From the NCBI GenBank assembly GCA_934278995.1, contig CAKQWM010000011.1:18871-82870 (forward strand): 64,000 nucleotides of DNA, given 5' to 3'. This document shows positions 58,770 through 64,000 of this stretch, in pieces. Position 1 is the stretch's first letter. Each line of letters begins with the position of its first letter. A program made the position numbers and the translations under genes. Under the pieces are notes generated by a model. The model was not told where the DNA came from. It saw only the letters and a list, made by a program, of their open reading frames with translations, and did not search any database. Source of the DNA: an uncultured Clostridia bacterium (GTDB taxonomy: Bacteria > Bacillota > Clostridia > Christensenellales > Borkfalkiaceae).

Positions 58770-60788
58770 ATGAAAAGAAAACTACCGGCATATCCGCTGT
58801 TTGTAAAAGATCCCAACTTTTCGCTGTGGTGCACGGCAGAAGAACTCAATAAAACGCAGGTTACGTGTTGGTTCGGAGAAGAAAAGCCCCTTTACGGGTT
58901 CGTAAAACTTACCGACGGAACTACATGGTGTTTTTTGGGCGACGTCGGAAAAACGGGCGCAAAATCCGTAAAAAACGCAAGGCAGACGAAGGTGGAGGTT
59001 TCGTCTTTCAAAACGACTTATACCTTCGATCTTGACGGCTCGACTTTTACGGCGGATTTCGTTTCTCCGCTTCCTCTTGACGATCCTATGCTTGTTTCCG
59101 AGCCGGTGTGCTATCTTTCTTACAGATTTTCCGGCGACGCCGAAATAGAAGAAGTATCTTTGTTCGTAAACAGACGCGTAGCATATACTTCGGACGCGCG
59201 CCTTCCCGTAAACGATAAGTGTCGCAACTATTCGTATAATCTCGGAAAAGACGAAGTCGCTTTTATAGGTTTAAAGCGTCAACTTTATTTATCCAACAAC
59301 GAAGACTGTTACGGCGCGGACTGGGGTTACTGGTACCTTTGCGGGGATAAAGCGGCGGCTCTTGACGGCGACGATTTTGCAAAATATCTACTTTCGGGCG
59401 AAAAGAATTTCAAAAACCTCGGAGAAGAAAAATATATCGCGGCTTTTTGCTTTGAGAAAGAAGGTTTTATCGAGATAGCGTACGACAGCGTAGTCGCAAT
59501 CGATTACTTCGGTGATTTTAAAAAGAGTTTGTATCTGGAAAAGCATACCGTGCTTGACGCTATCGTGGACGTGCGTAAAAACAAAGCGAAAATAGAAGCG
59601 CGTCTTGACGAAATCGACAAGGAACTTAAAATCAAGGCGGATAAAATTTCTCCCGACTATTACGAAATTCTTACGGCGTCGCTTCGTCAGAGCATTGCGG
59701 CGCACACCGCGATAAAGGACAACGAAGGCAATCTGGTTTTCCTGTCGAAGGAAAACGGCAGTAACGGCTGTATAGGCACGCTTGACGTAAGTTATCCGAG
59801 CATACCGTTATACCTTATATATAACACGGAGTTCGTTAAAGGCATGCTTCGCCCCATAATCAGGTTTGCCCGTATGCCGGTATGGAATTTCGATTACGCT
59901 CCTCACGACGTAGGCACCTATCCCCATTGTTCTGGTAACGTTTACGGCGCGAGAGAAGACGGCAAATACGCGGGTTTGGCGAAAACCTCGTTCGGGGAAA
60001 TTCATCCTCAATATTATCTTTTCCCCGAATCCAACGGCGAATACGACGACAACATGCAGATGCCCGTAGAAGAATGCGCCAACATGATTATAACTTTGGC
60101 GGCGTGTTACGCTTACGACGGCGATCTGTCGCTATACAAAGAAAGCGAGGATTTGTGTCGGAAGTGGGTTGAATTTTTGGTAAAATACGGGCTTAAACCG
60201 ACTAACCAACTTTGTACCGACGACTTTGCAGGACACATTGCAAACAATCTTAACTTGGCGGTAAAAGCCTCCGTCGGCATAGCCTGCTATGCGGGTTTGT
60301 TGAAAGCCGACGGAAAAGACTATGCAAAATATGAGCGTATCGCGCGTGATTATGCAAGAGAAATCGAAACGTTTTCACGTAAGTTCTCACATTCGCCGCT
60401 TACCTGGGACGACGGGGAAGATACGTTCGGGCTTAAATACAACCTGCTTTTCGATAAAGTTCTGGACTTAGGATTGTTCTCGCAGGAATTTAAGGAAAGA
60501 GAAGTCGATTACTATCTTAAAGTTACGGAACACTTCGGAACGCCTATTTTCAATCGTAAAAGTTACGTAAAAAGCGACTGGACGGTATGGGCAGCCGCCC
60601 TTACCGACGATAAAGCAAAGCGTCAAAAAATGCTCGAACCCTTGGTTTATTTTTTACAAAACTCGCCTTCAAGAATTCCTTTCGGGGACTGGTATATAGG
60701 CGACACGGGCGAGATACGGTATTTCAGGGCGCGCAGCGTAGTAGGCGGTTGCTTTGCGTTACTGCTCGGAATACGAAGATTTTTTTAA
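58770..60788 (+). CDS. DUF4965/glutaminase A-like (alpha/alpha barrel) protein
   Basis: This 672-residue cytoplasmic protein matches the pattern of the DUF4964/DUF5127/DUF4965/DUF1793 group, named after fungal GtaA. The N-terminus YPLFVKDPNFSLWCTAEELNKTQVTCWFGEEKPLYGFVKLTDGTTW, the middle DVSYPSIPLYLIYNTEFVKGMLRPI and FDYAPHDVGTYPHC, and the C-terminal CTDDFAGHIANNLNLAVKASVGI...DAGETDGL-type WDDGEDTFGLKYN and FGDWYIGDTGE fit. The (alpha/alpha)6 barrel and the glycosidase neighbours suggest carbohydrate processing rather than glutamine hydrolysis. It starts 2 bases after the GH3 stop with AAGGAGA. Confidence 0.8.
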   Translation: MKRKLPAYPLFVKDPNFSLWCTAEELNKTQVTCWFGEEKPLYGFVKLTDGTTWCFLGDVGKTGAKSVKNARQTKVEVSSFKTTYTFDLDGSTFTADFVSPLPLDDPMLVSEPVCYLSYRFSGDAEIEEVSLFVNRRVAYTSDARLPVNDKCRNYSYNLGKDEVAFIGLKRQLYLSNNEDCYGADWGYWYLCGDKAAALDGDDFAKYLLSGEKNFKNLGEEKYIAAFCFEKEGFIEIAYDSVVAIDYFGDFKKSLYLEKHTVLDAIVDVRKNKAKIEARLDEIDKELKIKADKISPDYYEILTASLRQSIAAHTAIKDNEGNLVFLSKENGSNGCIGTLDVSYPSIPLYLIYNTEFVKGMLRPIIRFARMPVWNFDYAPHDVGTYPHCSGNVYGAREDGKYAGLAKTSFGEIHPQYYLFPESNGEYDDNMQMPVEECANMIITLAACYAYDGDLSLYKESEDLCRKWVEFLVKYGLKPTNQLCTDDFAGHIANNLNLAVKASVGIACYAGLLKADGKDYAKYERIARDYAREIETFSRKFSHSPLTWDDGEDTFGLKYNLLFDKVLDLGLFSQEFKEREVDYYLKVTEHFGTPIFNRKSYVKSDWTVWAAALTDDKAKRQKMLEPLVYFLQNSPSRIPFGDWYIGDTGEIRYFRARSVVGGCFALLLGIRRFF

Positions 60789-60800
60789 TAAAGAAGAAAA

Positions 60801-60822
60801 ATAAGCCCGAAAACGGGCTTAT
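60801..60822 (+). terminator. Hairpin after the DUF4965-like gene
   Basis: ATAAGCCCG-AAAA-CGGGCTTAT is a perfect 9-bp stem, but no T tract follows. It could be a processing or partial termination site before the GH31 gene. Confidence 0.55.
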
Positions 60823-60868
60823 AGGCGGACTTTAATGAAAAAATTACATTTGCGTAAATTGTTCCGTT

Positions 60869-60913
60869 TATAACATGCAACTTATAACATACAAAATATT
60901 ATGACATGCAAAA
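60869..60913 (+). repeat. Three imperfect ~15-bp tandem repeats before the GH31 gene
   Basis: Units TATAACATGCAAC, TTATAACATACAAAA and ATTATGACATGCAAAA follow each other, possibly regulator binding sites. A TATAAT at 60917-60922 lies just after but has no clear -35. Confidence 0.5.
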
Positions 60914-60935
60914 TAGATATAATGTGCGAGATATG

Positions 60936-63470
60936 AAAATGAAAGAGTACGTTTATAACGATATAAGAGTAAAATTTCTTTCGGACGATATAGTACGTCT
61001 TGAAGTTTCCTCAAACGGCGTTTTTTGCGATAGCGACACTATGCTTGTCGCAAACAAAAGCGCCTTTCACGGCGAAAAAGCCGACGTAAAAATAAGCGAC
61101 GACGGCGCGTACGTAACGCGCGGCGCGGTAACGGTATTTATCCCCGCAGAGGCAAAGAGCCTCGTCGGCGTAAAAGCGACGGTTGACGGTAAAACCGAAT
61201 ACGTTTATAAAAAACTAAGTAACAGCGGAGAACTTCCTCCCATGTCGAAGACGCCCGTTGTTTTCGCGCTGGCGGACACGCCGAGGGTTATCGCGCCAAA
61301 GTGCGGCTATACGCCCGTTAACCTGCCGGATAACGGTTACGTTATAGAAAAAAACGTACAGGACGTGTACTTGCTTTTGTGCCGTAAAAACGGCGCGAAA
61401 CTGCGTAAATTATACGTAGAACTTACCGGACGCGCGGAACTTGTCCGTCTTTCCTCTTTAGGGAGTTGGAACAGTCGCTACTATAAGTACAGCCAAAAAG
61501 AAGCCGAGCGAATGATAGAAGACTACCGCGCGCATGAAATTCCTTTGGATAACATAGTAATCGACACCGACTGGCGTAAAAGAAGCGACCGCGGTATCGG
61601 TTACGACGTGGATACCGACTTGTTTCCCGATATGGCGGGGTACTTCCGTTTTGCGCGCGAGCGCGACGTGGACGTTATGTTCAACGATCATCCGGAACCA
61701 CTTGAGGGAGCGAAAAACTGTATCGATCCCAAAGAAGTAGCCTATCGGGAAGCCAGATTATCCGAGCATCTTTTAAACGGGCTTGATATATGGTGGTACG
61801 ACCGTAACTGGACTACGAAACTTATCTCTCCCGTCGAAGGGATTGCCCCCGAAACGTGGGGTATGTACGCTTTTACGGAAATCACGAAACACGTTCGTCA
61901 AAAACAAGCGGGAAACAAAGAAATCTACCGTCGCCCCGATATTATGGCAAACGTCGATGATATCGTAAACGGCAGATACGTAGGAATATCCAACAGCGCA
62001 AGCCACCGCTTTTCGGTGCAATGGACGGGGGACGTCGGTTCGGACTATACCGATATTTATTACGCCTTAACGCAGATGTTAAAGTGCGGGGACAACTGTT
62101 TACCGTACGTTCATCCCGATTGCGGCGGACACATGGGGGACCCCGACAAAAACACCTATTTAAGATGGATACAGTTTTGCAGTCTTGGTACTATTTTACG
62201 TCCGCACTGCACTAACACGGTAAAAAGGTTTCGTGAACCTTGGGCTTACGACGATAAAGAAACGGAGGATATCGCCCGCAATTATATAAACTTAAGATAC
62301 CGCTTGTTACCGCTTATTTATACCGAAGCCTACAAGTCGTATCGGGACGGCAGTCCTATATGTCGCGGTATGTTATGGAATTATCCCGAGGACAAAAAGG
62401 CGGCGAAGAAAGAAACCCAGTATATGATAGGCAACAACTTACTCGTTGCCCCCATCGTCGAAGGAGAACTTCTCTGCGCGCCCGCAAGTTATTTCAAAAA
62501 GCCCGTAAGCGTAACCTATTATAACGGAATACGTCCGGAAGGCGAGCCTATAAAAAAGGCGACGTACAAAGATATTTCGATGTATTGCGACAACGTTTCA
62601 CCCGAAAAAGGCGTACCTATATACGATTATTCGGCGGTATGGGAAACGGTGATCTGCCCCGAAAAAGATTGCAATTTGTTCGTGGAAGCGGACGACGGCG
62701 TACGAGTTTTTGTTGACGGTACGCTTTGCGCCGAGGACTGGAGCACGCACTCCGCCAAAAAGTACGACTTAGGAAAATTTGAAAAAAACGTAGAGCATAA
62801 TTTGCGAATCGAATATTTTCAGGGCGGTGACAGAGCGGTACTTATGTTGCGTTACGCCGAGCCTATCAACCTTTCGAGCCGTTTGGTTTATCTTCCCGAA
62901 GGACAATGGATTAACCTGTTTACGGGCAAGACGTATAACGGAGGAAAATCGATAAAGGTAAAAACCGACGAAATTTCCGCTTTCCCGCTTTTTATGCGTT
63001 CGGGCGGGGTTATGGTTACGGCGCGCAACGCGCTTAATACAAAAGTTCAGAAGTGGGACAGGCTTACCTTTGATATATTCCCGTCGAAAACCGCTTCCGA
63101 CGAAGGCTTTATATACGAGGACGACAGAAACACCACGGCGTATAAAACGGGGCAGTTTTGTTTGACCGATTACTCTTTAAAATACGCGGATAATAAAATA
63201 ACGTTTGTTTTAAATCCCGTCAAAGGGAATATCGGCGGTAAATACGCCGTAAAAACCCGTAAAATACGCGTAAAATTCCATACGACGGGCGATTTTACGA
63301 AAATAAGTAAAGTTCTTATAAACGGCGTCGAGAAAAAAGCGATAACCCGCAGTAAAAAAAGAGGCGAGTTTCCTTTTTCCGACAGCAACTACGCCTCGGA
63401 CAGCTGTTTGCTGACAATAGAATTTTCCGCCTCCGTAAAAGAAAAACAGACCGTCGAATTTTTGCTTTAA
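60936..63470 (+). CDS. Glycoside hydrolase family 31 (alpha-glucosidase/alpha-xylosidase-like) with PA14-like insert
   Basis: An ~844-residue cytoplasmic enzyme. The GH31 barrel starts near ELVRLSSLGSWNSRYYKYSQKEAERMIEDY and has the nucleophile Asp289 in LDIWWYDRNWT and the acid/base Asp366 in QWTGDVGSDYTDIYY, with PDCGGHMGDP and YINLRYRLLPLIYTEAY further on. A PA14-like domain is present toward the C-terminus (WETVICPEKDCNLFVEADDGVRVFVDGTLCAEDW... LRIEYFQGGDRAVLMLRY). I prefer ATG 60936; ATG 60906 adds ten residues, and neither has a strong RBS. The WYDRNW variant departs from the common W-x-D-M-N-E, so substrate cannot be assigned. Confidence 0.92.
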   Translation, partial: KMKEYVYNDIRVKFLSDDIVRLEVSSNGVFCDSDTMLVANKSAFHGEKADVKISDDGAYVTRGAVTVFIPAEAKSLVGVKATVDGKTEYVYKKLSNSGELPPMSKTPVVFALADTPRVIAPKCGYTPVNLPDNGYVIEKNVQDVYLLLCRKNGAKLRKLYVELTGRAELVRLSSLGSWNSRYYKYSQKEAERMIEDYRAHEIPLDNIVIDTDWRKRSDRGIGYDVDTDLFPDMAGYFRFARERDVDVMFNDHPEPLEGAKNCIDPKEVAYREARLSEHLLNGLDIWWYDRNWTTKLISPVEGIAPETWGMYAFTEITKHVRQKQAGNKEIYRRPDIMANVDDIVNGRYVGISNSASHRFSVQWTGDVGSDYTDIYYALTQMLKCGDNCLPYVHPDCGGHMGDPDKNTYLRWIQFCSLGTILRPHCTNTVKRFREPWAYDDKETEDIARNYINLRYRLLPLIYTEAYKSYRDGSPICRGMLWNYPEDKKAAKKETQYMIGNNLLVAPIVEGELLCAPASYFKKPVSVTYYNGIRPEGEPIKKATYKDISMYCDNVSPEKGVPIYDYSAVWETVICPEKDCNLFVEADDGVRVFVDGTLCAEDWSTHSAKKYDLGKFEKNVEHNLRIEYFQGGDRAVLMLRYAEPINLSSRLVYLPEGQWINLFTGKTYNGGKSIKVKTDEISAFPLFMRSGGVMVTARNALNTKVQKWDRLTFDIFPSKTASDEGFIYEDDRNTTAYKTGQFCLTDYSLKYADNKITFVLNPVKGNIGGKYAVKTRKIRVKFHTTGDFTKISKVLINGVEKKAITRSKKRGEFPFSDSNYASDSCLLTIEFSASVKEKQTVEFLL

Positions 63471-63515
63471 AAAGGCTCGCTGGGCTTTCGGTCATACCCT
63501 TAATCAAAGGGAGCG

Positions 63516-63691
63516 ATTCACGCGCGGTTACGCGCAATTCACGTTGTGTTAGCAACAATTCACGACCGTGAGGTCAATTCACGCGTCGCAAGACGCAATT
63601 CACGCCCATTTTAGCCTCCTTTGTGTAAAGGGAGGTGGCACGGCTTGCCGTGACGGAGGGATTGTTACGCGAACGCAAGTTTGCAATTCAC
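63516..63691 (+). repeat. Array of five small hairpins separated by AATTCAC
   Basis: Stem-loop units with different stems: GCGCG-GTTA-CGCGC (63522-63535), GTTGT-GTTA-GCAAC (63543-63556), GACC-GTGA-GGTC (63564-63575), GCGTC-GCAA-GACGC (63583-63596) and, after a 65-bp insertion, GCGAAC-GCAA-GTTTGC (63669-63684). Each is bordered by (A)ATTCAC. All loops fit GNNA, and three fit GNRA. Stems covary while linkers stay constant. Confidence 0.85.
63612..63667 (+). repeat. MITE-like double hairpin inside the array
   Basis: CCTCCTTT-GTGT-AAAGGGAGG (63615-63635) and CACGGC-TT-GCCGTG (63639-63652), followed by ACGGAGGGATTGTTA. From memory, very similar short elements are scattered between genes in gut Clostridia; it appears inserted between the fourth and fifth hairpins. 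Confidence 0.65.
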
Positions 63692-63773
63692 TTCTTACAA
63701 CAACAATTTATAAATTACGCTTAAAAAAACTCTATTCATAAAAGATTTCTGTAATTAAATACCTCAGGCAGAC

Positions 63774-63802
63774 TTGCTTTTTCGTAAATTTTATGGTAGA
63801 AT
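63774..63802 (+). promoter_or_regulatory. sigma-A promoter for the repeat-containing gene
   Basis: TTGCTT (63774-63779), 17-bp spacer, TAGAAT (63797-63802). Confidence 0.65.
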
Positions 63803-63900
63803 ATAAAAAACAAAACGTATCATATTTAGGTACGCTAAGTTATTAACGCCGAATAACCTGCAAAAAAATGCAAAACACAGGCAAAAGGAGTTGACAAGGT

Positions 63901-64000
<100 letters not shown>

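Larger units (their letters stand above)
63471..63900 (+). other. Intergenic region with hairpin array, MITE-like repeat and promoter
   Basis: After the GH31 stop this 430-bp stretch contains a small CCCTT/AAGGG hairpin, the AATTCAC hairpin array, a MITE-like GC-rich element, then AT-rich DNA with a sigma-A promoter and a good RBS for the last gene. No ORF of substance is seen in it. Confidence 0.75.

Noticed and set aside
60801..60835. Additional copy of the dispersed 21-bp motif (GGGCTTATAGGCGG)
   Set aside because: Only the left arm is similar. The match is explained by the 9-bp hairpin, and the GTCGRTTATCG part is missing.

Overview
The window reads as chromosome from an anaerobic, gut-type member of the Bacillota (Clostridia-like, possibly Christensenellales-related; this placement is inference). 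Support comes from the gene families and order, strong sigma-A promoters with 17-bp spacers, AGGAGG-type ribosome binding sites, an spmA/spmB pair typical of endospore-forming lineages, many lipobox lipoproteins and a carbohydrate-uptake locus. Coding density is high.

Bases 1-34,160 are mostly core genes. They include tadA, prs-pth-mfd, a PrsA-like foldase lipoprotein, a BspA-type leucine-rich-repeat lipoprotein with an exported neighbour of unknown function, an HTH regulator, murG, glpK plus a lipase-like hydrolase, and pgsA with a TVP38-type membrane protein. A complete shikimate operon follows (aroF-aroB-aroA-aroC, a three-domain chorismate mutase/AroE/AroK fusion, aroQ). Then come a solitary rpoA, purB-purA, spmBA, metG-tatD-rsmA, a YcxB-like protein and tRNA-Ser(GGA). 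This half carries 13 copies, on both strands and both inside and between genes, of an imperfectly palindromic 21-bp motif with core CTATAGGTCGRTTATCG. I found no copy after tRNA-Ser.

Bases 34,160-40,100 are an accessory region next to the tRNA, built from two cassettes. Each begins with the same ~185-bp element (long nested hairpin plus sigma-A promoter) and ends with the same terminator element. Cassette 1 holds a HaeIII-family restriction-modification pair (predicted GGCC) and a three-gene AT-rich module: a STAS-like/GHKL ATPase protein, a DUF4325 STAS-like protein and a two-TM membrane protein. This module is my best candidate for an undescribed defence or signalling system. Cassette 2 holds a DUF3592-like membrane protein. 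GGCC is very rare in the whole window by hand count.

Bases 40,100-42,930 (minus strand) encode a PD-(D/E)XK-like protein with a small partner, and a beta-CASP metallo-hydrolase coupled to a PTP-like phosphatase. Bases 42,930-63,470 are a glycan-utilisation locus. It has a 1.2-kb non-coding leader with two copies of a promoter/operator block, a Big2-like lipoprotein, a solute-binding lipoprotein with InlB-type repeats, a GH97 lipoprotein, a second binding protein, two permeases, an ABC ATPase with a large insertion, a LacI regulator, GH3, a DUF4965/GtaA-like protein and GH31. The likely logic is surface cleavage by GH97, ABC import, then cytoplasmic GH3/GH31 hydrolysis under LacI control.

The last 500 bp contain an array of small hairpins with different stems separated by a constant AATTCAC, a MITE-like repeat, and the 5' end of a gene whose first codons run into 19 copies of the tetranucleotide AGCA. 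That gene is probably phase-variable and continues beyond the window.
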